Shown here one piece after another: positions 12,270 through 24,232 of a stretch of 64,000 bases of DNA. How positions within the stretch are numbered: position 1 is the stretch's first letter; each line of letters starts with the position of its first letter. The position numbers and the translations under genes are program-made. The notes under the pieces were generated by a model, which was given only the letters and a program-made list of their open reading frames with translations, had not been told where the DNA came from and did not search any database. The stretch is from Coniella vitis. Its lineage: Eukaryota > Ascomycota > Sordariomycetes > Diaporthales > Schizoparmaceae. The stretch spans positions 2,790,001-2,854,000 of the forward strand of contig WUJK01000002.1 in the NCBI GenBank assembly GCA_011317545.1. The letters are read 5' to 3'.

Positions 12270-14410
12270 ATGCCGTTGTCGCCAAAAACCTACCAGGTAA
12301 GGATAGATATCTTTCATTGCTGACTTCATAACCCCCAATTTTCTCCTGTCCGTTATCTTTACATATTCACGTTCAAGCCAACAACCAATCTCAAGTCTGG
12401 ATGATCTTGTTCGATTTCCATACCCTTACATTAACCATGTTTGCTTTTAGTTCCTCGTGAGCGTTTTCGCTTCCTTTGGATCCATTCTCTATGGATATGA
12501 TCTGGGTGTGGTAGCCGAGGTGATCTCTTGCGATGCCTTCCTCAAGACGTTCCACAACCCAACCTCTGTGCAGACGTAAGGCTAAGTTGACCAACGATTC
12601 TGTGTGCGTGGGTGCTGGCTGATATTTATTGGCTTCGCAGTGGCGTTGTTGTCAGTCTTTTCACCGGAGGTGCATTCTTTGGAGCGGTGAGCATAGTTCC
12701 ATTGTTGTCTTGTTTTTTTTTTTAACTGCCCCAGCTGGGCAGTAGCTCTCGTTGTGGCGACGGGTCAACGTGATGATTGGGATTGCTGCAGTGTCCAGCT
12801 TCCTGTAACTTGCTGGCAGTCCTGCTGATACTTGAGCCCACCAGGGATTCGCTGGATTTGTAGGAGACTACCTGGGAAGACGCCTCACTATTCTTCTCGG
12901 GGGTTTGATATTCATCGTTGGTGCCATAGTCCAGACGGCTGCTCAAGACATCAACTGGCTCTATGGCGGACGTTCCATCGCTGGCCTTGGGGTTGGCTTT
13001 CTTGTCATGATCATTCCCATTTACCAGGGCGAAATCGCGCATCCAAGCATCAGAGGCCGTGTCACTGCCCTGCAACAATTCATGTTGGGGATCGGCTCGT
13101 TCGTTGCCAGTTGGCTCGGGTATGGCACATTCAACGTCGTCAACTCGGGAGCTTTCAGAAGTGAGTCGTCCTTCCAAATCCGAGATGCTAGACGATGGCA
13201 CAACGATGCAGCTTCTCCAGTGTAAAAGCATCTGCCCAGCTGACAAAAGTTTTATGTCCTCAGTTCCTCTCGGCATTCAAATACTCCCTGCGGTCATCCT
13301 CGTCTCCCTTATCATGTTCTTCCCCGAAAGTCCCCGTTGGCTCATTGACCATGGCCGCCAGGAAGAGGGACTCCAGACGCTTGCCAGACTACATGCCCAT
13401 GGCAATGTTGATGATGCCTTTGTCAAGGCTGAATTCTCACAGATTCAAGAAGCCATCGATTACGATCATGAACATGAGGCCAAGAGCTATTTGGAGTTGT
13501 TCAGATCGCGGGCTTCCTTCCGACGTCTGTTGATCGCCTGCTCCTGCCAGGCTGCTTGCCAGATGACTGGTGTATCTGTAAGACTTGGCTCTCCATCATC
13601 TTCTTCTCATTTGCTTCAAATCAGTCGCTAACCTATTTCGATAAGGCTATTCAATACTATAGCGTGACCATCTATGCCCAAATTGGCATTTCGGGACAGG
13701 ACACGCTGAAGTATCAGGCCATCAACAATATTCTAGCTCTCCTCGCACAGGCATCTTGTGTTCTATTCATCGACAAGGTTGGACGAAGATGGTCTCTCAT
13801 TGGTGGCAACCTGATCAACAGTCTCATGTTCATGATTGCTACTATCTTGATTGCCATTTACGGAACTACGTCCACGTCAGCTGGCTGGGGTTTCATCGTT
13901 TCGTAAGAGCATTCATCCCAAGATATATATGCATGGGCGAGATGATTTTTCAAATTTCTAACTTGGTTCGACAACAGCACCTGGCTATACAACATTTCCT
14001 TCTCCGCAACCTGCGGCCCTCTGTCCTACATCATTCCCGCCGAGATTTTCGACACCCATACACGTTCCAAGGGCGTGTCGATTGCCACCATGGTTTCTTT
14101 TGCTTTCAACACCCTGATTGGCCAGATCACCGATCTAGCAATCAAGAACATTGGCTGGAAGTTTTACATGATTTTTATCATTTTCAATTTCACCAATGCC
14201 GTCTACTTTTGGTTGACCCTCCCCGAAACCAAACTGCTACCTCTTGAGGAGATGAACTACCTCTTCAACCACGCTCCCTGGATCATCCCAGGCACGGACA
14301 AGAGCACGTACACGGCCCACATGGCCGAAGAGTTGGAGCGGAGGGCTGGAGAAATCCGCGAAAAGGGATTGCACGACGGGACACACGAGGTCCACGTTGA
14401 GGGACAATAA
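12270..14410 (+). CDS. MFS sugar transporter (SP family), 7 exons
   Basis: This is a proton-coupled sugar porter of the plasma membrane. Exons are 12270..12296, 12451..12575, 12641..12686, 12845..13160, 13264..13577, 13646..13902 and 13978..14410, giving 505 residues, the usual size. The frame is restored at all six introns. Family signatures are visible: GSILYGYDLGVV in TM1, GDYLGRR in the TM2-3 loop, PESPRWLIDHGR after TM6, FIDKVGRRW in the TM8-9 loop, and PETKLLPLEEM after TM12. The tail after residue 460 is hydrophilic and charged. It is divergent from an intracellular arabinofuranosidase gene, so pentose or arabino-oligosaccharide uptake is a fair inference, but substrate cannot be read from sequence. 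Confidence 0.9.
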
Positions 14411-14999
14411 GCGGTTCATCTTTGGACAATTGGGCAATATACATGATAGAAATGGGTTTGGTGCCATGTTTTTGGTCCCGTTATGGAGAAAATTTTCCAT
14501 GGGAGTAGTTGCGACCACCGAGCATTGTTTATCGTTGAAACTTTCTTCAAGTAGGAGCCGGGCTTATTACCCAGGGCAAGCTCTAGAAACTCGTACAAAC
14601 AGCCCCGCAATAGTAAAGCTCTTCCTTGATGCCCTTTGTAGAAATTTTTGAGATCTGCTAGTGAAGCCTATATCGCCAATGTGGCTCCAGGAAACCAAGC
14701 TGGTAGTGTACATTGCGCACGATAGTTTTGGCTTGATTACCTGGTTGAAAATCTCCCTCCCTTTGGCGTATCTCAGCAAAGTGTCATTTCTTCTGATATG
14801 AAGCGTGTTGCAATCTGCTCGTATACGGAAATATACTACAGTCCGTCAAGCTACTTTGCCCAACGTCATTCGTTATTGAGCCAGGAAACACAGGTCGGCG
14901 CTTCAGCTCCATATACCGTTGGCTTACATCTTTTGCATTAGTTTGGCTCACAGTTCAAGTTTTCTTTTACTTTGCTCTGATGTACAGCCGACAGTCTTG

Positions 15000-15057
<58 letters not shown>

Positions 15058-15784
15058 GTATCGTAACACGCCAAACGTTATTGTTTAGTTCGGTTTCGCC
15101 ATCCCTATTGTATGAGACGTGCTCCAGCCGCGCAGGAACACAACCACCTTGCCCTGTTGTCTTTTCTAGATCAAAAACAAAATGCAACCCAACTCGCCTC
15201 GCGCGAAACTCTGCCAAATCAAACAAGAACTCCTACGAACGCCTCCGGCTCGTCTGAACCGGCTCGGCAACGCCGAGACCACTAACAGACAAGGCAAACC
15301 AGCCTGCATCTTTTAACAACCAATGCACACTTTGTATCCACTCCATCCTGTATACCATGTTCATGTATCGTTCGATCCAAGAATATCCTCCAGTAGCCGT
15401 TGCGATGCTGTTGCCATGTCGCGCAATTACGCTTCGCACACGAAATTGTGCTTATATCTTGCTGGCCGTGGCGATGCCGAGCTTGTAACTTGGATGCGTT
15501 ACTTTGCTAGGTCCATGGCCTTTTACCATCCCCGTAAATCCGCATGCTCGTTCCGAAATCAGAACAGGTTTTTGTTCGAAGCGCAGAAAGAACAGATTGT
15601 GTTTGATGACAGAATAGCAAGGCAGTGAAAGGCTTTTTCTTTTCTGGGGGGGGGGGACCATGACTGTATCTTATTTGACAACCCGTCGGTGTCTTAACCA
15701 GGTTGGAAGTGAAAGACGAAGCAGCGCTCATGACCTAACGGTCATGGATGAGCCCGCTTTATAAATAATCGTGTCGAGTGGTCG
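14411..15784. other. Intergenic region between convergent genes, with a long T tract
   Basis: No gene is recognised between the transporter (+) and the WD40 gene (-). It holds a run of 50 T at 15002-15051 (listed separately) and a short G run at about 15647-15657. Confidence 0.5.
15002..15051. repeat. Homopolymer tract, 50 T
   Basis: Fifty T in a row, bounded by C at 15001 and by AAGATT. It lies between two convergent 3' ends. It could be the A tail of an old retrotransposed sequence on the minus strand, replication slippage, or an assembly effect. Confidence 0.9.
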
Positions 15785-18762
15785 TCATCGAAAGTTGATG
15801 ACAGCAAGCTTGGCGAGTTAGCGTCCATTTTCGAATGAAGACGGAAAGAGACGGGAAGAGATGAAGGGAAGTAATGGGATTTACCAAGTCATTCACTCCA
15901 AACGCTAAGCGTTGTCCTGTCGCATCCCAGCACAGACAATGTTGATCCTCGATCTCGGCTGTTCCGTTGACTTTGGGACTAGACCGACCTGGTCGGCTGG
16001 TTCTACTCCATTGCGCGCGCGGCATAGAGTATTCGCCGACTTTCCAGATCAGGACCCTGTCTCGCGTGGCGCCAGCGATGAAAGCCCCGTCTGGTGTAAA
16101 TGATAGGGCAAGCACAGGGTTGGCGTCAATTGTCATTTCGAATTTGGCCTTATTGTCGGATAGGCGGGCGTCGCGAATGGCGATTGTACCATCCTCGCCA
16201 CCAGATGCCAGAAGCCGCTCGCTTTCAGGGCCGGGAGCTTGAAGCGGCTGCCACTGGAGAACAGAGATTCGACCGTCGTGCGCAGGTGCGTCGCTCGAGC
16301 GCATTTCACCAGAAGCATCCCAAATCTTATGCTGCATGTTAGCGAAGAACTATTGGTATGTGTTATGAAATCGAACATAATTCTTGAGGTGAAGGAACAG
16401 AGTACAACTATAGGAAAGGGTGCAAATGGAAAAAGGGGGAACAGCAAGAACACGTCTTGATGGCTGCAGAATTGACACACATACATCGATGAAGCCGTCC
16501 GAAGTTGCTGCAGCTATGCGACCCGAGCCTTTTGTCCCATCATACTGAATTGCAGTCAAAGGATCGTTTGGTCTTGTTTTGAGCTCTCTGAGAAACAAAA
16601 TTTCGTTATCTGTATGCTTAAACACGGATAAGGTCGTCCTGATGCTTATCACGAAGTCTGTCTCGTTAATCCATGCAGCGTCGGGTTCGTCACCATCGTC
16701 GTAGCCGGGCAATTGTTTCTCGATCGGGCTTGCCGAGGTAGATGGCAACAGGGTCATTAGCCACCCATCTGGCTGAGTAGATCCGTTTGTGCCTGGTGAA
16801 GGAGAAATGCTCAAGATTTGGGTACCAAATGGATTGGACCGCAGCTTGACGATTGGTGCTTCAAAGCCATCCCAATGGTGCACTTGCTTGCCCTCTATAT
16901 CCCATAGATCAATGCAAGCTTTGTGATCATCATCCGTAGCGACAATGATGTGCTTCCCGTCTGACGTCCAGGTGAAGGCAGTAATTCTAGTGTTGGGCAA
17001 GAACTCCTCATTGATGAGGTTGACAGAGGGCCATCCAGGATCCACGTGATCAGCGACTTGCTCTTGACCCATGGTGGGCGAAGCGGTCCAAATGCGAGCC
17101 AATGCATCGGTGCCGGCAGCTGCGAGACGGGATGAGTCTTTTGGATTCCATTCGCAGTGCAGCAGAATTGGATTGTGGTGAGGACGGTTGTGCGACAGCT
17201 CTGCAGTGGGGATCGCTGCGGCCGAGGATGCGGAGGGAGTAGGTTCATCATATGGGGTGAGACGCAGATAGACGGTTTTGGCCTCGAGTTCGTCGACCTT
17301 GTCCGTCTGGGTTGCGTGATCAGGGCCCTCTGTGCGTGGAGCCGGTGTCGATGTTTGCTCTCCCTCTAGTGGAGATGGGTAAGCATGTCCGTCGGATTGA
17401 TGGTGGTCAACTTCCATGGGGCTCGCGGCTGTCTCTGGCCCATTTTGTGGGTCGTGAGCGCTGCTCAATTTTGGGCGTTTGGCAGCAGTTCCATTAGCCA
17501 GCTGAGGCTCAACCTGCCGCTTGAGTGAAGCTGGAGGAGGTGGTGGTTGTTGCGTCTGCTGTTGCGTCCGAGACTCGGGTTGTGGCTGCGGTTGGGATTG
17601 AGCTTGTTCGTGTGACAGGGACTGTTTTTGTACTTGTTGCAGCGGCAACTGCGTTGTCTGCGTCTCGGGGTGGTGGGGTTCGTGAGGATGTTTCTGGGGG
17701 GTTTCTGAAGATGGTACAGGCTCGTCCTCATCGTCGGCTAGCTTGCCGTAGTCAATTGGTGCCTGTGCTACTAGAGGCCCAAATACTCCACGAGGCTTGA
17801 CGGCCGTTGTGGGTGAAGCAGCGTCATTTGTAATCTGCAAGAGGACTTGATGTTAGTGCTACCACAGAAGCGCGGCTTGGGCTAGGAGCAGGTGGATTGC
17901 CCATGAAAAGCCAAGCGAGGCGCGGCCAGAGCCAGAGCAAGGGTGTTGGGGCAAACGCAACGGGAGGCACAGCAAAAAGACAATGGCGCCGGGCAACGCC
18001 AACAGCCAGGGCGGATGCTGTAGTGTCATGCAGTGTCATGCAGTAGAGGTGCTGAGATGAATGTGAGCATGGCAATGCCAGATATGGGAAATCTCACCAG
18101 AGACTGGGCATAATCTCTCTCCAGGCTGTTATAGACCAGCCCTTTGTTGAGCAAGTTGACGAGTGCATAGTTTTGGACGTGGGGTGCAAATTCAAAGTGC
18201 CGGTGAGGCGCCTGGATGCGCCATTCTTTCTGAAGCTTGGCGGCTGACTCTCGATAATCTGTAGGCGTGGAAGACTGCGATTTAGCTTGATGGCCACGAG
18301 AGCAAAGAAGAAAGCATTGCAGAGAGATGAGCAGGCCCAGGACTAGACATACTGGACTCGAGCAGGTATCTAGTCAGTAGTGTTAGCAAAAACTGGAGGT
18401 GCCTTGGCTGAGGTAGCACACGGGCAAGAGCATGTCAAGCACGGAGCACGGCAGGCAGGGCAGTGCAGCAGGACAGGGGCAGCGGAGAGGCTCTCGTGCA
18501 GTGAGTGGATGACGGGGTGGAGGTGCCCTTCATGGTTGTGCCGAGACGGCCACGGCCTGGCAGTGGGACGAGGCCATTCAGGTGACGAGCGAGGCGCGTT
18601 GTGCGCTGTGAATCGCCGTCATCGTTGTCGAAGGCGAGGGGTGGTGGTGGGCGAGGCGGGTGAGGCAGATGCCGAGAGGTCAACGAAGCGCGACAGGGCA
18701 AGGGGCTAGACGAACCTCCAGACGAGATAGTTGACTCTGTCCGAGTCGAGCAGCTCCTTCAT
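15785..18762 (-). CDS. LisH-WD40 corepressor subunit, Sif2/TBL1 type (Set3 complex), 6 exons
   Basis: Minus-strand exons are 18716..18762, 18353..18369, 18098..18258, 16485..17834, 15885..16331 and 15785..15808, giving 681 residues. The first three exons rebuild a LisH motif (starts MKELLDSDRVNYLVW, then RYLLES, then YRESAAKLQKEW) and the following HFEFAPHVQNYALVN helix region. Exon 2 is a 17-base microexon. A Gln/Pro-rich linker covers about residues 85-200 with an acidic start. From about residue 265 onwards WD40 blades are visible, for example LHCEWNPKDSSRLAAAGTD and LASGGEDGTIAIRD. In yeast Sif2 sits in the Set3 histone deacetylase complex, and in animals TBL1 sits in SMRT/N-CoR; the same nuclear role is inferred here. 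The last exon adds only seven codons (LAVINFR), a short conserved-looking C-terminal strand. Confidence 0.9.
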
Positions 18763-21700
18763 TGCGGGCAGCAGGCGGGTGTTGGAGCAGCAGGCGGTGA
18801 CGTGCGGCGTGGGTTCGATGTGTGTTTGCGCGCAGCGAGCGAGGCAACGGGGCGGCGGATCCAGAGAGACAGCAGGCCGAAACTACCTAGGTAGATCAAG
18901 AAGTCGAAGGGATCATGGCCAGGAGCAGCGGTTGTGGTGTGTGGAGGAAAGAAGGCCACGACGTGGTAGGTACAGTGGACGTTTTTTTTCGGCATGGGGC
19001 TTTGCTGCTAGCGGGCGCGCAGGTGTTTTGCTTAGCCAGCCAGCCAAAGAGCGAGAGAGAGTTGCAGGTTACAGCAGCCCAGGGCCCGTCCCCAAGTTCC
19101 AGGGCCAGGTCCCGCCCACGTCTTAGCAGCAGCGGGTGCAGGTGCGGGCTCCAGGTTGTGCTAGGGCCGGGTTCTGGGCTGGGATGGATGGGTTGATTGA
19201 TTGATTGATCCAGCTGTGGAGGGTGGGGTGTTTGCTGCACTATGTACAAGTAGCACGTACTGCACTATGTACCGTTTCGTGGCACAGTACTCTGGATTAC
19301 TACATCCAGCTGCAGAATGTTGAGTTAGCAGTTGGTACCGGTTCCAACTCGAGTACCTACCTAGTTATGCAATGAACGTGGTCTGCCTGCCAGGCGCGTG
19401 AATAACTACGTGTGTCTTGCTTGCAAAAGAAATACTGTGCTATGAAAGGATGTGTGTGACCAGATGAAAGGAGGAAGAAGGGGGGCTGCTTGGGCAAAAG
19501 AAGCTCAAATCGATGGAAGTGGAAGAATGAGTCTACTACTGCGGTACGTACTGTCTACGCAAGCGCTTCCTCTTTTCTTTCTGTCTGGCTCTCGCGCCTT
19601 TTTGCCTTCCAAGGTTGTCAAAGATCCCAAAACCCAAATTGACAAGCCCCCCAGGGTTCGTTCGTTTGAGCAGGGCCTGCTAGCCCCTGCGCACTAAGAC
19701 TACGGAACTGTGGATGTCGCCGCCAGCCCTGTCACCCGCACCAAAAGCAAGCATCCGCGCCATGCAAAACTAAGGTACCCGAGTACATACTTTGTGTACT
19801 ATGTATTCAAGCCATATACATAGTACATAGTAGTTCTGCTCATTGGCCCTCCTGCGCCCCCAAGCAGAGCTGCTCCGCAGTCAATAATCCTTGCTTTGAC
19901 GGATCTTTACCCATCTGGCGTGCTCCATCCAGTTTCCTCTATGCTTGCATAGCCGATCCCCCGGCTGCTTGTTCGCCTTTAGCTGCTTCTTACTAGAAAC
20001 CTTGGAAGTTGTTGGATGCTGCGTAAGTAAGCAAGTACGAAGCGTGCAGCAATCATCTTTCAGTTAGTCCCTTCATTCGGGAATGGAAACGGGTATTAGT
20101 ACAATATTGATTGATACCACTGTAATTGGTAGCCAAAGCCTACGTTTCGTGGCAAAAGAATGCTATTCTCGACACCAAACCTGCAGCATAGGTATCTTGA
20201 TGTACTTGTCTGTACATTGCTACACTGCAGCACCCTATCCACACTTTTTTGTTCCAGATCTTTCTGTCTCTGCATTGTTGATCTTCTCACCCAGTTATGC
20301 AATGACAGAGGGTCGGAAAGGTAGACCATAACGTAATGGGCAACCTCCAGCGCAACTATCAATGATTCAAGTAGTAGGGGGCGCAAAGACAGAGTACTAT
20401 GGTAATGCCATTTCCGGTCTTGGTACATACCCTGGTACACAGTACTCCGTGCCATCCAGTCGTGCCCTCGAGACAGTGGCCCAGACACTCAAGAGGTAGC
20501 GCCTTCTAGGTACAGATACGACCAATGCCTTTTCATACGCTGTCGTTCTCAAGCCAGTACATGTAATCCTGTGGTTTTTGTTGGTTGCACGCGTGGCGAA
20601 CCACGCCAGAGCAAAACCAATCACTTGGCCCTCTCGACTCGGTCCGCTCCCACAAGAGCTCGGCATGGAAGCTCAATGATGCGCACAGTGACCCTCTGTG
20701 TCAGCCCGTGGCTATCTCGGCTCTGCGAAAACGACGCAATTGACTTGAGTGTCATGGTTTCTTTGCTTTTCTATGTAGTATGTATTGAACCATTTTTCTC
20801 TTGTTCGGTTTTGGTTTTTGGCTGCCCACATCTGTGTGGCACTGGCGAGCTGGCCCTGTGGAGCAAGGCTGCTGTTACGCAAGATGTCGGGTCCAGGCGC
20901 CGTCGTGCGACGCATTCTTGTAAAGAATCAAGAGCTCACTGGCAAGGCTAGCAGCCGCCGAGCCACTTTCGTTGGCGCCTTTGCGCTGACGACAGGGCAA
21001 CGCATGTGGCAAAAGCTCTTATGTCCCGCTGCCTGGGCCACGTGGTCGGCTCAGTCAAACTGTCCAGACAAACTGGCAGCACCGCCGGCGGTGCGCTGAG
21101 AAATACGATGGTTCCTCCTGTTCGGGACAAAATGGAGGTGCGAAGGCAGCTCAATGTTGTCCATTAGACCAAGGGTAATGAAGACGGAATATGAAAGAAA
21201 AGAAAAGGCCGCCAAACAGACCGACGATTGAGTTGTGGCGGATGTGCAAGGAATTAGTTTGCATCGTGCCAACTACCGAGCCAGGCCTGCGAACTACGAA
21301 GAAAGCCCTGTGGACTAGGCCAGGGGTGCCTGCCTGGGTGGTGGTCCGCCCGCCGTCCCGCTGAACTCTATACAAGTACTATGCTGCTCCAAAGGCCGCC
21401 TGCTACTACTGCTCTTTCCACAAATCAAGGGGTCAGCTGCAGATGCAAGCAACAATGCCGATGCATTGCACTGTACATGCCTTCCAAGGTTCTCCGTACT
21501 GTAAGTACATCGTAGACCAAACGCCTTCAGGCTGATGATTCTGGTTCAGCACTGGGCGGTACCCATAAGTATGATCTAAAGTATACACGCACAACCAGCA
21601 GCATCCTGTGTCAGTCAGGGCCAATTAAATGGCTTGTGCTTTATATAGTATAAGACTGGAGTGCCAAATCGCTGGACGAAAATCCAGGGTTCTCGACTTT

Positions 21701-21954
21701 TGGATGCGACCCTAGCGTCCAGTCGGCGTTTTGCCCAGGTTCCGTAAGCTGGCCCCAGGGCATCGCGCAAAGTGTCCCTGCCTACCTGGACTTTACTGTA
21801 TGTGCCCAAACAAGGGACCGCAACCCTTTTGCGACACGGATGCAAAAGGTCATCACGACCTTCAACCACCTTCGTCCACATCCTCGCCTTGCCTTGCCCC
21901 TTCCAACACCCCAGTTTGTTTTTAAGTTAGCTTGGCCGTGCTGCAATCGTCAAG
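18763..21954. other. Long intergenic region between divergent genes
   Basis: About 3.2 kb between the start codons of the Sif2-type gene (-) and the TMEM115-type gene (+). No gene is supported. It is rich in GTAC-containing words such as GTACTATGTA (about 19240-19275 and 19770-19830) and has a short TGAT tetranucleotide run near 19195-19208. Long upstream regions are usual for regulatory genes such as the WD40 corepressor. Confidence 0.5.
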
Positions 21955-23191
21955 ATGCCTCCTCGGATCAACATCCCTCCAGTCACGCGCATCTTGCTCA
22001 TCACCCTCGGCCTGCAAAGCATCCTGAGCGCCGCCATCCGCTACAAACAGTGGACAGCCAACTCGGACATTGTCATCCCATATCTCAACCTCATCCCCCA
22101 GCTGTCGCTCACATACCCATGGACCTTTGTAACCACGACACTCGTTGAAAACAACATCTTCACCCTAACCATCGCCGCCCTGACCTTGTACCAGGGCGGC
22201 AGGTATCTCGAGCGGGCATGGTCTTCCAGGGAATTTGCCAAGTTTCTCCTCGTCACGTCGCTCGTTCCCAACGCGCTCTGCTTCTGTGTCATGATCACAC
22301 TCTTTACATTCACCCGCAATGAGACCTGGACGTATGTCTTGCCGCCTACCTACCTACCCAAGCTAATGCTCCAAGCTAACCACTGTACTACTGCTGTCTA
22401 GCCTCACAAGCATCGCCGGCACGATTTCCTTCCAGATCAGCTTCCTGGTCGCATTCAGCCAACTTGTCCCAGCGCACACCGTCACGCTCTTTCGAGGCAT
22501 CCTCTCTCTGCGTGTACCGCGATTCCCGCTCCTCTACCTTGGCCTGGTGCTGATACTTTCGCTCACCCCGCTTCTGACCATTGCTTCCTTTCTCCTCGCC
22601 GTCTTTGGGTTTCTCACGAGCTGGACGTACCTACGCTTCTACAAGACCGTCTTCCCCGACCTCGACTCTTCCCAGACCCCGTATTCACTTCGCGGCGATG
22701 CTTCCGAGACGTTCGCCTTTGCCGAATTCTTTCCAGGTCCTACCAAACCACTCGTCGCCGCCGTCTCCGACCAAATCTTCAACGTCCTTGTCGCCCTGCG
22801 CTTATGCATACCGTTTTCTCCCGCCGACGTGTCAGCTGCCGCGGGTGGAGGCTCCAACGGCCCCTACCACAGCCACCGTAATGCAGCTCCCGGAAGCGCA
22901 AGAGCCGAGGCTGAGAGGAGGAGGGCACTGGCGCTGAGAGCTCTCGACCAGAGACTTTCAAATTCTACAGCCGGTCGCTCTGCAGCTGGGGGTGCAGCAA
23001 GCCTCTCCGCGTCGCCCACACCTCCACCACCTGTAGCCATGGCAACTCCTCCACCGCCAACGACCGGTCCGACCGTACAAACACAACCGGCCAACAGCCA
23101 AACGGCGATGACATCCCTGCCTGGTGATGGCATGCTGGGCGAAACAAGTTATGACCCTGACCATGAAGGTAGCGCCAAGGACGAAGCATAG
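21955..23191 (+). CDS. TMEM115/DUF1751 family integral membrane protein, 2 exons
   Basis: Exons are 21955..22331 and 22402..23191, joined at Thr in ETWTLTSIAG, giving 388 residues. The N-terminal 260 residues carry about six hydrophobic segments, with the family pattern PWTFVTTTLVENNIF and a GGRYLERAWSSREFAKFL loop. This matches the rhomboid-like, non-catalytic DUF1751 family; human TMEM115 is a Golgi protein linked to retrograde transport. No Ser-His dyad of active rhomboids is evident. After FYKTVFPDLDSSQTPYSLRG the chain turns hydrophilic, and the tail from about residue 265 is Pro/Ala/Ser-rich and poorly conserved. A role in Golgi membrane organisation is inferred from the family. Confidence 0.88.
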
Positions 23192-24232
23192 CTCGACGTA
23201 CCAGCCCTTTTATAAAAAAAAAGGAGGAGAAAAAAATCCAGGGGGGGGCCACCTAGCCCAAGAAAACAATACATGGTTTTGCTATTTGTGCCCCAGAGGT
23301 ATTGCCGCAACTTGGGCATATGCCGGATCGCAAAGAAGAAACGGGCTTAGATGAGTAGACGATCAAAATAGAAGGGGAGTGGAATTCCACATATGTTATC
23401 GAAGAATAAACTCAGCTGTCCGTTCTAGACAGACGCTGGCACAGCCTTTTGAGTTGACGGAATGAGTATGAAAAATGGCGCTTTGCGAATACGGTAGGAG
23501 CCGTATTGTACAGTAACTATTGGTACGTCTGTTGTCACATGTTAGAGGGAGTATTGCGTCAAGATTCTGTTGTAAAGATTTTGCAACACGGAGAATACCT
23601 GCGTAGATACTGTATTTCAGCCTAATAGCTATACAATGACCTCACAACGAAAAGGCACAACAGACTGCAAACGAAGAAACTTGTGCTAGCTGACTAGCAA
23701 GTGAGCAGCAGATTTGGGAGCGTCAAATGTGTTTCTAAAATCCCAAACCAGAGATTCATCAGATAGAACAAACACTTTTGAGGGAAAATATTTGTCTTGT
23801 TATGCTTGGTACTGGCCATTTCGGATACAAGGACCAAGTAAAGATTCCTGTTCTTGAACCCCATCTTCCACTCCACTGCTATCTCAACACGTTTTTTTTT
23901 TATGTCCCATGTACTTTCGAGACTGCTCTACACGTAGTTGGATGAAACAAAGCGAAGGGGAAAGTCGTGTTCAACTAGACTCGAGGATGGAATATCCAAG
24001 GTTGACTCGAAGCCAAATATACCGCAAGTGTAGCGAGGATTCGCGAATTAGACACAAAATGAAAGTCAAAAGGAAAAATTGAAACAAGACAGACAATCAA
24101 TACAAACAAAAAGATGTAATTGTGAACCCAGCCAACGTCTACTTGATTGGGCGTGCAACCAACTTGGTCCTCCTATGACCCAGCGCCACCTAGATGAGTA
24201 TACGCCTTGGTCTGCATGATGTTGTACAGACA
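23192..24232. other. Intergenic region between convergent genes
   Basis: No gene is recognised. Short homopolymer runs (A at about 23213-23221 and 23231-23237, G at about 23242-23248, T at about 23893-23901) lie in the probable 3' untranslated zones. Confidence 0.5.

Noticed and set aside
15366..15380. GTTCGATCC word resembling a tRNA T-loop
   Set aside because: The flanking bases do not form a T-stem and no acceptor or anticodon arm could be drawn.
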